Assembly: GCF_004323185.1 (NCBI RefSeq)
Contig: NZ_NAPS01000001.1
Location: 1,494,708 to 1,558,707 of the forward strand
DNA from: Westiellopsis prolifica IICB1
GTDB taxonomy: Bacteria > Cyanobacteriota > Cyanobacteriia > Cyanobacteriales > Nostocaceae
Length of the DNA: 64,000 bases
Direction: 5' to 3'
Shown one piece after another: positions 38,161 to 47,498 of this stretch. The stretch's first letter is position 1. The number at the start of each line of letters is the position of its first letter. The notes under the pieces were generated by a model. That model searched no databases. It was not told the origin of the DNA and saw nothing but the letters and a program-made list of their open reading frames with translations. The translations under genes and the position numbers were made by a program.

Positions 38161-41094
38161 ATGAACGAAGCCAGGAACTTTTGGATGAAGAGACTAATTT
38201 ATTATGTTGTTGCTTTACCTAGCTTGTTTTTAGGAATAATCATCGTTAGCGCCAAGACACTAGCTGTGGAAGCGGAAAATCAGGAGAGAGAGAAAATCTC
38301 TGTATCTGGTAAAATTGCTATGCCAATGTCTTCTGGTTTACCTTTATCCAAGGTATGGGTGATCCAAAACAATCAACAATCACAGCGTCAATCTTTCATT
38401 TGGGTAAAAAATACTCATAAAATTGAGCAGCAGCCTTTTTTACTGCTCGCGAAAGAATCACAGAACTCTGGTAAAGATAAGCCAGATGAAAAACCCGATT
38501 CTACTTCCAAACCATCAAAAAAAGAAGAATTGGAAGACTTTAACACAGTCATCAAGAATACTCGAAAACAGCAAGGTTTATTTACTATTTACCGCAACAA
38601 AGAAGACAATAAGATATATCTAGAGATTAAACCAGAGCAACTAAAGAAAAATTTTATCGCCACAGCAACCTTAGAATCAGGTATTGGTGAAGCTGGTATC
38701 TACAGTGGTATGCCTTTGCAAGATTTTTTGTTTTATTTCGATCGCGTCAATGATAAATTAAACTTTGTTGTCCGCAACGTCAATTTTCGTACTCGTGAAG
38801 GAGATCCCCAAGCGCGATCGCTAGCACGGTCATTTAGTGACTCGGTTCTCTATTCTCTAGACATCAAAAGCATTCATCCCCAAAGCAAATCAATTTTAAT
38901 CGACCTCAGTGATTTGCTACTGACAGATATAGCGGGGTTAACCTCAAGTTTGGGATTACCAGGAAGTGCAGATGAATCTTATTTTGGTAACGCCAAAGCT
39001 TTCCCGGAAAATGTCGAAATCGAATCTGTAATGAATTTTTCTGGTAGTAGCGAGGATGACGAAGATGAAGAAACACAAAGCTTCATTACCGTACCAGATA
39101 GCCGTGGCTTTACCTTACGGGTTCACTACAGTCTTTCTCAACTCCCAAATAATAATTACCAACCCCGCCTAGCAGACGATCGCATCGGTTATTTTCTCAC
39201 CGCTTACCAAGACTTATCCAACGATGAACGCAAAGAACCGTTTGTCCGCTACATTAACCGTTGGCATTTAGAAAAACAAGACCCCAACGCCTCTATTTCT
39301 CCCCCCAAAGAACCAATAGTCTTTTGGATTGATAACGCCGTACCCCTAGAATACCGCACCGCCATTACTGAAGGCGTCTTGATGTGGAACAAAGCCTTTG
39401 AAGCAGCTGGATTTAAAGATGCTATTCAAGTCAAACAAATGCCCGATAATGCCAAATGGGACGCTGCGGATATCCGTTACAACACAATTCGCTGGATTAA
39501 CACCGTAGATGGATATTTTGCCATGGGACCTTCCCGCGTCAATCCACTCACAGGAGAAATATTAAACGCCACAATTTTAGTAGATGCGAGTTTTGTCCGC
39601 GCCTTGAAAAACGAGTATCGTCAAATTATCCAACCCAACGAACAACAAAATAGAACTTCCTTAACAGCATTAATGCAAAATCGCTTGCTTTGTACCAATG
39701 GTTTAGAAGCAAACAAAAACCCAATCAAATCAAAGCTATTTGCCAAACACTTATCGAAACTAGCTGGAGAGTATGACCTTTGTTACGGTATGGAAGCTGC
39801 TAACCAATTTGCTTTTGGTTCTATAGCAATGTCACTTCTCCAAGAAACACCTCCTACTACTGACCAAGTGAAAAATTATATCCATCAATATTTAAGGTTA
39901 ATTATTGCTCACGAAGTCGGACATACTCTGGGGTTACGGCACAATTTCCGTGGTAGCACGATGCTGACACCAGAACAACTGAACAATACAGATATCACCC
40001 GCAACAAAGGGCTAGTTTCATCTGTAATGGATTATATACCCCCAAATATTGCTCCCAAAGGTCAAAAACAAGGAGATTATTTTCCTAACATGGTCGGGCC
40101 TTATGATGATTGGGCAATTCAATACGGCTACACTCAATTTTCAGCAGCAACCCCCACAGCTGAAAAACCCTTTTTGAATGAAATTGCCGAAAAATCAAAC
40201 CAGCCAGAATTGACCTATGCTACAGATGAAGATATGTACGATTTAGATCCGACTGCTGACGCTTGGGATAACAGCAACAATGTCTTAGTTTATTCTCAAT
40301 GGCAGTTAGAAAATGCTCGGATTATGTGGGATCGTCTCAATCAGCGTGGTCCTGTCAATGGTGATAGCTATAGCGATGTCAGAGAACAGTTTGGTACAGT
40401 ATTGGGAAATTATTTCCAAAATATTTTCTACACAACAAAATATATTGGTGGACAGTCATTTTATCGAGTTCATCCTGATGATAAACAAAGAAAACTACCC
40501 TTTCAAGCAGTACCATTAGAAAAACAACGGCAAGCATTAGCGCTTTTACAAAAGTATGTCTTTGCCGAAAATGCTTTTAACTTCTCATCAGATTTGTTGA
40601 ATAAATTAGCCCCATCCCGTTGGCGACATTGGGGTAGTAGTCCCCGTATCGGTCGCTTAGACTATCCGATTCATGACTGGGTATTGTTCATGCAAAGTCT
40701 GGTATTGTGGGACTTGCTTTCAGGCGATCGCCTCTCCCGCCTCAAAGACATGGAATACAAAAATAAAACCGAAAATTCCCTGAGCTTACCTGAATTATTT
40801 AATACTCTACAAAATGGGATTTGGACAGAAGTATTAAAACCCCAAGGCAAAACCATCGAGATTTCTAGCTTACGTCGAGGCTTACAGCGCCGATACGTGG
40901 AAACTCTCAATGAAATGGTGTTGCGAAAACAAGAAGTTCCAGAAGATGCTAGGACTTTAGCTTGGTATAAGCTGAAACAACTATCTGAAAAACTAGATAA
41001 CGTGCGTGGTGGTGACGAATATACCAAAGCACATTTACTAGAGACACGCGATCGCATCAAGAAAGTTTTGGATGCACCTTTGCAGGGAAATTAG
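38161..41094 (+). CDS. zinc-dependent metalloprotease, exported
   Basis: A 977-residue protein with an N-terminal signal-like helix (LIYYVVALPSLFLGIIIVSA). The extended metzincin-like motif HEVGHTLGLRH (H584, E585, H588, H594) is followed by a met-turn-like SVMDYIPPNIAPKG. Surrounding domains match the bacterial family often labelled DUF5117/DUF4953. These are secreted or periplasmic endopeptidases of unknown substrate. The first in-frame ATG is 38161; a second one at residue 9 would also keep the signal. Confidence 0.88.
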   Translation: MNEARNFWMKRLIYYVVALPSLFLGIIIVSAKTLAVEAENQEREKISVSGKIAMPMSSGLPLSKVWVIQNNQQSQRQSFIWVKNTHKIEQQPFLLLAKESQNSGKDKPDEKPDSTSKPSKKEELEDFNTVIKNTRKQQGLFTIYRNKEDNKIYLEIKPEQLKKNFIATATLESGIGEAGIYSGMPLQDFLFYFDRVNDKLNFVVRNVNFRTREGDPQARSLARSFSDSVLYSLDIKSIHPQSKSILIDLSDLLLTDIAGLTSSLGLPGSADESYFGNAKAFPENVEIESVMNFSGSSEDDEDEETQSFITVPDSRGFTLRVHYSLSQLPNNNYQPRLADDRIGYFLTAYQDLSNDERKEPFVRYINRWHLEKQDPNASISPPKEPIVFWIDNAVPLEYRTAITEGVLMWNKAFEAAGFKDAIQVKQMPDNAKWDAADIRYNTIRWINTVDGYFAMGPSRVNPLTGEILNATILVDASFVRALKNEYRQIIQPNEQQNRTSLTALMQNRLLCTNGLEANKNPIKSKLFAKHLSKLAGEYDLCYGMEAANQFAFGSIAMSLLQETPPTTDQVKNYIHQYLRLIIAHEVGHTLGLRHNFRGSTMLTPEQLNNTDITRNKGLVSSVMDYIPPNIAPKGQKQGDYFPNMVGPYDDWAIQYGYTQFSAATPTAEKPFLNEIAEKSNQPELTYATDEDMYDLDPTADAWDNSNNVLVYSQWQLENARIMWDRLNQRGPVNGDSYSDVREQFGTVLGNYFQNIFYTTKYIGGQSFYRVHPDDKQRKLPFQAVPLEKQRQALALLQKYVFAENAFNFSSDLLNKLAPSRWRHWGSSPRIGRLDYPIHDWVLFMQSLVLWDLLSGDRLSRLKDMEYKNKTENSLSLPELFNTLQNGIWTEVLKPQGKTIEISSLRRGLQRRYVETLNEMVLRKQEVPEDARTLAWYKLKQLSEKLDNVRGGDEYTKAHLLETRDRIKKVLDAPLQGN

Positions 41095-41132
41095 AAAGCC
41101 ATATTTGCTCTTAGTGTCTTTGTGTTTTAATA

Positions 41133-41167
41133 ATTATTTTTTAACCACAAAGACACAAAGACACCAA
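41133..41167. repeat. aagacac tandem repeat
   Basis: accacaaagacacaaagaca and caccaag, an approximate heptamer repeat, with a matching inverted sequence (tgtctttgtgtttt, 41113-41130) just before it. It lies between the metalloprotease and HigA-like genes. Confidence 0.75.
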
Positions 41168-41242
41168 GAAAAATACATTGTTGTGTGTTGTGCGATCGCG
41201 ACAAAATAACACACGCTGATTACGATAAAGGTAAATGGAAAA

Positions 41243-41641
41243 ATGACCCTTACTTTTGATCAAAATGCTTATCGCAATCTCTTGGCGGAGGTTACTCCTA
41301 CAGCAATTGAGACAGAACAAGAGTACGAACGTGTTTTGCAAGTAGTAGAACGGCTAACTTTTAAGAAGAATCGCACGATTGAAGAGCAAATCTTACACAA
41401 GTTACTAGTAATATTGGTTGAAGCATATGAAACGCAAAATTATCCGATGGATGAATCTGCGCCTCATGAAATTCTCCAACACATTATGGAAGCCAGTGAA
41501 ACTCGTCAAGTTGATTTAGTAGGTATTATTGGCTCAAGTGGTGTAGTGTCGGAAGTTGTGAATGGTAAACGTTCGATCAGTAAGGCACAAGCCAAAGCCC
41601 TTGGTGATTATTTCAAAGTATCACCTAGCCTATTCATCTAA
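41243..41641 (+). CDS. HigA-like HTH regulator, orphan antitoxin candidate
   Basis: A 132-residue protein. The C-terminal HTH (VDLVGIIGSSGVVSEVVNGKRSISKAQAKALGDYFKVSPSLF) is typical of HigA-type antitoxins whose N-terminal region binds a toxin. The N-terminal 70 residues are helical and acidic. No HigB-like toxin gene is adjacent: the 148 bp upstream hold only repeats and dnaG follows on the opposite strand. It is either an orphan antitoxin or a free-standing regulator. Confidence 0.85.
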   Translation: MTLTFDQNAYRNLLAEVTPTAIETEQEYERVLQVVERLTFKKNRTIEEQILHKLLVILVEAYETQNYPMDESAPHEILQHIMEASETRQVDLVGIIGSSGVVSEVVNGKRSISKAQAKALGDYFKVSPSLFI

Positions 41642-41649
41642 GTACAACA

Positions 41650-43581
41650 TTACAACAAATCAGTTAAAGAAAACTGCCGTTGTTTATCTAATTCCTTAAG
41701 TAGTAGCTCTTCAGCTTGAAAAGCTTCACCATAGAATTTATATTTATCAGGTTCGATCTCTTGATCTGTTTGCAGCCACATTTCCTTAAAATGACGAGAG
41801 CGTTTTTCACGCATTACCTTCTCCATACAAGCAGTAGTTGCTTGAACGACATGGGGAGTACGTAATATTTCTTTCTCATTTTTTTCATTGAGTTGAAATA
41901 GATGGGAAACTAACGTCATTTCTTCAGAAAATTCCAAGCATTTGTCTTGTACCGTTGAGATTAAATCATCTTCTAAGTTATCAGATGCAAGTTCTAAAAT
42001 TTGTCGCCACAAAAACCGATGGTGAGAAAGACTAAATTGCAAATCTCGTTCTTCTAAAGCATCGTTGATGGCTTGGCGTTGTTCGGGACAATGGAGATAT
42101 ATTCGCAGTAATAATGCTTCTGCTTGTTCTAGTAGAGTTTTTTCTGAAGTGACAGAAGTTTTTTTATTTGTTTGTGTTGATAAATCTTGGTTTTGTCTGT
42201 AGTGCGATCGCGCTATACTTCTGATATTATTTTGCGGCGCAACTTGAGTCAAAAGATTTTCGACTCGCAAGGGTACTAGTCTGGCGTCTCCTAAAGCTAA
42301 AATTTCTGCACAATAAGAAACATAATAATTAAGCGTATCAATATTAGTAATATTTTTGAGTAATTTAACTAATTGCTGCGAGACTTGCTGAAAATCTGTA
42401 GCTTGTTTTAAGTCCCGATCTTTGGTGATTTGCTGAATTTGCCAATTTAACCACAAAGGTGCATTCGCTAACAGTTGTTGATAATCTGCGGATGTATGGG
42501 TATGTAAATATTCATCGGCGTCTTTACCATCGGGTAAATTGAGAATTTTTAGTTGTACTTCGCCCTTGTACGCCAGTTGTGCAATTTCTCCAATCGCTCT
42601 TTCGGCGGCGATATTACCAGCTTTATCGGCGTCAAAGTTGAGTATGAGTTGTTTCGAGTCGGTGTAGCGTAATAATAACCGTACTTGGTCTATACTGAGG
42701 GCAGTACCCAAAGAAGCAACAGCGTGATTAATTCCCGCCGCATGAAGAGCGATCGCATCAAAATATCCTTCCACCACCACAGCTTGATCAATTTGGGAAA
42801 TCCCAGCTTTGGCTTTGTCAAGAGCAAATAAAGTTTTACCCTTACTAAATAATTCAGTTTCTGGTGAATTAAGATACTTCGGTTGTTCATCTCCCAGAGT
42901 TCTACCGCCAAAAGCAATCACCCGCCCCATAACATCGTGAATCGGAATCATGAGGCGATCGCGAAACACATCATAATACCCACTGCTTTCTTTGCGGGGT
43001 TTAATTAATCCGGCTTTCTCCACCAACTGTACCGGATAGCGTTTATCTTCCACTAAATAACGATAGAGAGTTTCCCAAGCCGCAGGAGCATAACCCAAGT
43101 TAAATTGTACAATTGTCTCGTCTTGCAATTGGCGTTTTTGTTGCAGATACTCAAGGGCGACTTGTCCTTGGGGTTGTCTAAGGGCATGTTGATAAAATTG
43201 GGCAGTAGAAGCGAGAATTTCGTAAAGTTGCGATCGTTCTGATAATTGTCTTTGTAATTCCTGTCTTTGCTCTGGTTCCAGAGTTTGCACAGGAACTTGG
43301 TAACGTCGCGCCAAATCCAGTACCACTTCTGCAAAAGAATGCTTATGCAAGTCCATGAGAAACTTGATTGCATTCCCCCCCGCTTGACAGCCAAAACAGT
43401 AATATATTTGCTTTGTAGGACTGACGGTAAAACTGGGGGATTTTTCATCGTGGAAAGGACATAAACCCACAAAATCTTTACCACGCCTGCGTAGAACAAC
43501 GTGTTCCGAAATGACATCATAAATGTCAGCCCGTTGTTTAATTTCCTCTATAGTATCTGGGTGTAGGCGGGGAGTGTACAT
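41650..43581 (-). CDS. dnaG: DNA primase
   Basis: A 643-residue DnaG. The zinc-binding domain has C41, H44, C62 and C65 (CPFHDEKSPSF, YYCFGC). The catalytic TOPRIM domain contains VVVEGYFDAIALH and LILNFDADKAGN with the metal-binding acidic residues. The C-terminal helicase-interaction region is helical and acidic. ATG 43581 (MYTPRLHPDTIEEIK) is the true start; the open frame continues upstream only through translated cccctttcccc repeats. It synthesises RNA primers for the lagging strand. Confidence 0.97.
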   Translation of the reverse strand: MYTPRLHPDTIEEIKQRADIYDVISEHVVLRRRGKDFVGLCPFHDEKSPSFTVSPTKQIYYCFGCQAGGNAIKFLMDLHKHSFAEVVLDLARRYQVPVQTLEPEQRQELQRQLSERSQLYEILASTAQFYQHALRQPQGQVALEYLQQKRQLQDETIVQFNLGYAPAAWETLYRYLVEDKRYPVQLVEKAGLIKPRKESSGYYDVFRDRLMIPIHDVMGRVIAFGGRTLGDEQPKYLNSPETELFSKGKTLFALDKAKAGISQIDQAVVVEGYFDAIALHAAGINHAVASLGTALSIDQVRLLLRYTDSKQLILNFDADKAGNIAAERAIGEIAQLAYKGEVQLKILNLPDGKDADEYLHTHTSADYQQLLANAPLWLNWQIQQITKDRDLKQATDFQQVSQQLVKLLKNITNIDTLNYYVSYCAEILALGDARLVPLRVENLLTQVAPQNNIRSIARSHYRQNQDLSTQTNKKTSVTSEKTLLEQAEALLLRIYLHCPEQRQAINDALEERDLQFSLSHHRFLWRQILELASDNLEDDLISTVQDKCLEFSEEMTLVSHLFQLNEKNEKEILRTPHVVQATTACMEKVMREKRSRHFKEMWLQTDQEIEPDKYKFYGEAFQAEELLLKELDKQRQFSLTDLL

Positions 43582-43582
43582 A

Positions 43583-43745
43583 TTGGGGATCGGGGAAAGG
43601 GGAAAGGGGAAAGGGGATCGGGGAAAGGGGAAAGGGCTAGACAAATCAAAAATCAAAAGTCAAAAAATTCTTAATTTTGTAGGCGCAAGTCTTCCCGTGG
43701 GGTATTTTGAATTGTTTTGTCCCCGATCCCCGATCCCCAATCCCC
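43583..43745. repeat. ggggaaa/ggggatc repeats upstream of dnaG
   Basis: A run of ggggaaagg and ggggatcgg units (43583-43638), then a complementary block of ccccgatcccc and caatccc units (43722-43745). Together they can form a long inverted repeat. It holds much of the spacer between the divergent dnaG and amidase genes. Confidence 0.85.
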
Positions 43746-43836
43746 AATCCCTGATCGCTATTATATTCTTGTTCCCAAGCCAATAATGATGTATTCAATT
43801 ACTTATACTGAGATTTTATAAGAGGAAATACTGAAA

Positions 43837-45186
43837 ATGGGACGTGTTTTTCTTTCCGCAGCTCACGGAGGCAAAGAAACGGCTGGAATTGATCCAGGTT
43901 CGATGGCTGGAGGTACAACAGAAGCCAGAGAAATGATTTTGTTGCGTGATTTAATTTTGACAGAATTAAGGTCACGCAGTTTTGAAGTGTTATCAGTTCC
44001 TGATGACTTGAGTGCCAAGCAAACTATAGACTGGATCAATTCTCGTGTTCGTCGTGGTGATGTCGCTTTGGAAATTCACGCTGACGCTGCTAGTAGTCCT
44101 TCTGTGCGTGGGGCTAGTGTTTTTTATATTGCCAACAATAATGAACGCAAAAGCAATGCAGAATTAGTATTAATGGGGTTACTACGCCGCGTTACGCAAT
44201 TACCTAACCGAGGAGTAAAACCAGATACAAATTCGGGTATGGGTAGTTTAGCATTTTGTCGCCAGACACAAGCGCCTGCTTTGTTAATGCAAGTTGGTTT
44301 TTTAAGTAATCCAGAAGATCGTGGTTTACTACAAAACCGCCGTCGTGATTTTGCTGTGGGTATAGCTGATGGAGTCGCTGCTTGGAGTCGTACTGTTGAC
44401 CCTGGTTCAGAAACCGGTGAACCAACTTATTCAGCAATTAATATTAACATTAATGGACAAAAATATTCTGAACAAGGAATACTCGTTGATGGTAATGCTT
44501 ACATCCCAATTGACTTAGCAGATCGCTTACAAATTGATCTCTCAAAATCACCCAATGTCCGCCGGATTACCTATCGTCGAGTTGTTTATGTTAAAGCTAT
44601 TGAATTACGAGAATTTCATATTTCTATCAATTGGGATAGTACCAGTCGTACCGTCACTTTACGTTCCAACTTAGTAATTTGCTCCGGTCAAGTTGACAAA
44701 ATCATGTCTCATGGTAATGCTTCAGAAGTGCAGCTACAAATATTTCTCAAAAATAACAATGAAAATGCCTTAGTCAAGTTTCCTGATATCGGCAAACTCT
44801 ATCGGGAAGAAGCCGCAATCGAAGGGGTTAACTATGATATTGCTTTCTGCCAAATGTGTGTAGAAACAGGTTTTTTACGCTTTGGTGGTGATATTAAATT
44901 AGAACAAAATAACTTTGCAGGTTTAGGGACAATTGGCGGAGGTAGCGAGGCTGCAAGTTTTGAAAGTGCCAGAATAGGTGTGAGAGCGCATATTCAACAC
45001 TTGAAAGCTTACGCTAGTTTAGAACCTCTGGTACAGGATGTAGTAGACCCAAGATTTCGTTTTGTCACCCGTGGAATTGCTCCCTTACTAGGTCAATTAT
45101 CAGGGCGATGGTCAGCAGATTTAAATTATGGTGACAAGATAATAGCGATGCTCAAACGTTTGTATGAATCAGCAGGATTGATGTAA
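43837..45186 (+). CDS. Amidase_3 / glucosaminidase-like cell-wall protein
   Basis: A 449-residue cytosolic-looking protein (no signal peptide). Residues 1-190 are an N-acetylmuramoyl-L-alanine amidase domain (AAHGGKETAGIDPGS, IHADA), 205-280 resemble a copper-amine-oxidase-like stalk, and 310-449 resemble a lysozyme-like glucosaminidase domain (QMCVETGFLRFGGD, NNFAGLG). The position where amidases of this family have the catalytic Glu (E-x-GFLSN) is LLMQVGFLSN, so Gln replaces Glu. The amidase half may be inactive or altered. Predicted to act on peptidoglycan. Confidence 0.88.
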   Translation: MGRVFLSAAHGGKETAGIDPGSMAGGTTEAREMILLRDLILTELRSRSFEVLSVPDDLSAKQTIDWINSRVRRGDVALEIHADAASSPSVRGASVFYIANNNERKSNAELVLMGLLRRVTQLPNRGVKPDTNSGMGSLAFCRQTQAPALLMQVGFLSNPEDRGLLQNRRRDFAVGIADGVAAWSRTVDPGSETGEPTYSAINININGQKYSEQGILVDGNAYIPIDLADRLQIDLSKSPNVRRITYRRVVYVKAIELREFHISINWDSTSRTVTLRSNLVICSGQVDKIMSHGNASEVQLQIFLKNNNENALVKFPDIGKLYREEAAIEGVNYDIAFCQMCVETGFLRFGGDIKLEQNNFAGLGTIGGGSEAASFESARIGVRAHIQHLKAYASLEPLVQDVVDPRFRFVTRGIAPLLGQLSGRWSADLNYGDKIIAMLKRLYESAGLM

Positions 45187-45313
45187 GTAAGTCGGCACAA
45201 ATAAAGTTAATTAGTTGGGATAGTTATTTGTTATTTGTCATTGGTTATTGGTAGGATTTTCAGGTATGTTTACTTTTCGTGTTTCACGCTATATTTATTT
45301 TCATTGACTTAAC
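45184..45313. repeat. dispersed repeat family 4, copy 1
   Basis: Begins at the stop codon of the amidase with gtaagtcggcacaaataaag, contains cattggttattggta and gtatgtttacttttcgtg, and ends near cattgacttaac. Related to copies at about 45729-45861 and 52527-52822. Confidence 0.6.
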
Positions 45314-45327
45314 TAGAAGAAAATTAT

Positions 45328-45642
45328 TTAGCTTTTATTTTGAAAATATCTACAGATCAATCTACCAGGATCAACATCATTAAATGGCACAATAGTTCCA
45401 TCTTCTTCAACTTTATTTTGATCACGGCAGTTGTAAACTTCTAGGGGTCTTTTGATTCCATTTACACTGACAATTGCCCTGTATTCCCAATAATTCTTAG
45501 CACTACGTTTAATACTAATAATACAAATTTGGTGTCCCTGCAAATTTCGACAGACGGAAGCTTGAACAGGAGATGTGACAGAGAAAAAAAGTATTAGTAT
45601 TAGACCAAAAATGATCCAAACTGATAAATATTTAATTTGCAT
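45328..45642 (-). CDS. small secreted cysteine-containing protein
   Basis: A 104-residue protein with a clear signal peptide (hydrophobic core YLSVWIIFGLILILFFSV, then TSPVQA-S). The mature part has four cysteines (CRNLQGHQIC and YNC...RLIC), likely two disulfides. It ends CRYFQNKS. I do not recognise a family. It is flanked by two copies of the same dispersed repeat. Confidence 0.7.
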   Translation of the reverse strand: MQIKYLSVWIIFGLILILFFSVTSPVQASVCRNLQGHQICIISIKRSAKNYWEYRAIVSVNGIKRPLEVYNCRDQNKVEEDGTIVPFNDVDPGRLICRYFQNKS

Positions 45643-45952
45643 GATGATAAGTATAATTTAAGTATAAATAAATTTTTTAGGGTGGTATTACTCATCCTAG
45701 AAAATTTTTCAAAATCAAATGATTGTTATAAGTAAGTGGGTACACATAAAGCTAACTAGTTGAGATTGTCATTTGTCATTGGTAGCGATTAACCGCGTCT
45801 GTACTTTTAGATATGTTTACTTTTCCTAACTCAGTTATGTTTATTAAGACTGACTTACTTATCTTAACTGAGCTTAAGATTTGTAGTGATTTTCAACTCA
45901 ATCAATTACAAAACCTCACCTCTATTACCAATTCCTCATTCAGAACTTTACT
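45643..45952. other. intergenic with dispersed repeat family 4, copy 2
   Basis: 310 bp containing the second family 4 copy (about 45729-45861) with left end agtaagtgggtac and right end gactgacttacttat. No gene is seen. Confidence 0.55.
45729..45861. repeat. dispersed repeat family 4, copy 2
   Basis: aagtaagtgggtacacataa, gtcatttgtcattggta, gatatgtttacttttcctaa, then gttatgtttatt and gactgacttactt. Its order of motifs matches copies 1 and 3. Confidence 0.6.
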
Positions 45953-47032
45953 ATGAAACCCTCAACTGTCGATTCCAAAGAATTTGACCAAAACTTTTCT
46001 GGGACGCTTTCAGATTATGTAACTGCGATCGCTTGGTCGCCTCAAGGTACAATACTTGCTGTGGCTTCTGCTGCTGGAGAAGTCGCACTTTGGCAAGATG
46101 ACGAGTTAACAAGTTTGCAAACTGGCAATGATAGTTCTGTTGACTGCCTTGCTTTTTCTCATGATGGGCAATTTTTAGCTGCTGCTGGACAAGATGGTCA
46201 AGTAAAAATCTGGCAAGGAACTGAATTAATTGCTACTTTAGAAAATGCTCCGGCTTGGGTTGATCAACTAGCTTGGAGTCCCAAGACTCACCATTTAGCT
46301 TTTAGCTTGGGGCGGCGTGTGCAAATATGGAATGCTGATACTCGTGAGATTGTTGTCATTCTCAATTTTGAGTCTTCATCAACATTGGGTATTGATTGGC
46401 GTAGTGACGGAAAATACTTAGCTATCGGTGGTCATCAGGGTATAAAAATATGGGATTGCCGAGATTGGAATCAAGAACCATACAGCCTAGAAATACCTTC
46501 TGTCAGTCTTGCTATGGCATGGTCGCCTGATGGCAAATATCTGGCTTCTGGTAACATGGATCGGACGATCACTGTAGTTGAAAGTCAGTTATTAGTTTCT
46601 GGTAATGATCCTCAGCCTTGGGTGATGCGGGGTTTTCCTGGTAAAATTCGTGAAATTGCTTGGTCTAGTGTTGGCGATCAAAATGGTGTACCGATATTGG
46701 CTTGCTGTAGTGTTGATGGTATTGTCGTTTGGCAAAAGTCCCTGGATGAGTCTTTAGGTTGGGAAGCCACTGTATTAACTAATCATGTAGATATCATTAA
46801 TGCGATCGCCTTTGCACCAAAAAGTTTTCTTCTCGCCTCTGCGGGATCTGATGGCTGGGTTTGTCTGTGGAAAAAAGCCAAACAAGTATCGCAAATTCTC
46901 ACAGGTGCATCCAATGGCTTTTCATGTTTAGCTTGGCATCCCCAAGGTAAGCTATTAGCTGCTGGTGGTAAAGAAGGTGAATTATTTATTTGGGCAAAAA
47001 CATCACGCGGTCAAGGTTTTGGACGAGATTAA
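45953..47032 (+). CDS. WD40-repeat protein
   Basis: A 359-residue protein of about seven divergent WD40 units (TAIAWSPQGTILAVASAAGEVALW, LAFSHDGQFLAAAGQDGQVKIW, LASAGSDGWVCLWKK). It forms one beta-propeller with no extra domain. Repeats are dissimilar, unlike the large STAND protein. No signal peptide. Such proteins act as protein-interaction scaffolds; the partner is unknown. Confidence 0.9.
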   Translation: MKPSTVDSKEFDQNFSGTLSDYVTAIAWSPQGTILAVASAAGEVALWQDDELTSLQTGNDSSVDCLAFSHDGQFLAAAGQDGQVKIWQGTELIATLENAPAWVDQLAWSPKTHHLAFSLGRRVQIWNADTREIVVILNFESSSTLGIDWRSDGKYLAIGGHQGIKIWDCRDWNQEPYSLEIPSVSLAMAWSPDGKYLASGNMDRTITVVESQLLVSGNDPQPWVMRGFPGKIREIAWSSVGDQNGVPILACCSVDGIVVWQKSLDESLGWEATVLTNHVDIINAIAFAPKSFLLASAGSDGWVCLWKKAKQVSQILTGASNGFSCLAWHPQGKLLAAGGKEGELFIWAKTSRGQGFGRD

Positions 47033-47115
47033 CACCAAATTAGGACCATCATTATTCATGATAAGTCAGTAAAGGCTAGGTATGTTATATTTTTATAGGG
47101 TTTTTTTATCAATTT

Positions 47116-47391
47116 ATGAACATAATCAAACTAATTTTACTTGCTTTTCCTGTAGTTTTTGCTTCTATGCTGGTGGTAGTAAATCCAGCGGCTGCATCTC
47201 CTCTCCAGGCTGCACCTGCTATCACACAACAGATCACATTGCTATCTGCACAACCTGTTCACCAATTGGTTGCACCCAACTCATCTACTGATTCTCAATC
47301 GATCATTGATCAACTTGGTTGCAGTTGTGCTACCTGTGTGCAAGCTAAACTTCAGATGGAAGGCAAACTTTCACTAGCTGATCTACTGTAA
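47116..47391 (+). CDS. small secreted protein with GCSCATC motif
   Basis: A 91-residue protein with a signal peptide (MNIIKLILLAFPVVFASMLV, then NPAAA-S) and an Ala/Gln/Pro-rich linker. The C-terminus has a tight cysteine cluster, LGCSCATCVQAKLQ. The CxCxxC pattern could hold a metal or form disulfides. No family is recognised. It is followed by a strong terminator. Confidence 0.65.
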   Translation: MNIIKLILLAFPVVFASMLVVVNPAAASPLQAAPAITQQITLLSAQPVHQLVAPNSSTDSQSIIDQLGCSCATCVQAKLQMEGKLSLADLL

Positions 47392-47431
47392 GTTTTTTAA
47401 AAGCACTATTAAGTATTGTCAAACAGCCTGG

Positions 47432-47466
47432 GGAGTTATGAATCGGTTCATAACTCCTTATTTTTT
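47432..47466 (+). terminator. strong rho-independent terminator
   Basis: Perfect 11-bp stem GGAGTTATGAA / TTCATAACTCC with TCGG loop (a UUCG-like tetraloop variant), followed by TTATTTTTT. It lies about 40 bases after the small secreted protein gene. Confidence 0.92.
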
Positions 47467-47498
47467 GTCGTGCCAACACCAGACTCATTAAACTATTA

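Noticed and set aside
41095-41242. A HigB-like toxin upstream of the HigA-like gene
   Set aside because: The 148-bp gap holds only aagacac repeats and no open frame of useful length.
43582-43656. An upstream start for dnaG
   Set aside because: The extra residues are translated ccccttt repeats (SPFPFPRSP type); DnaG begins at MYTPRLHP.
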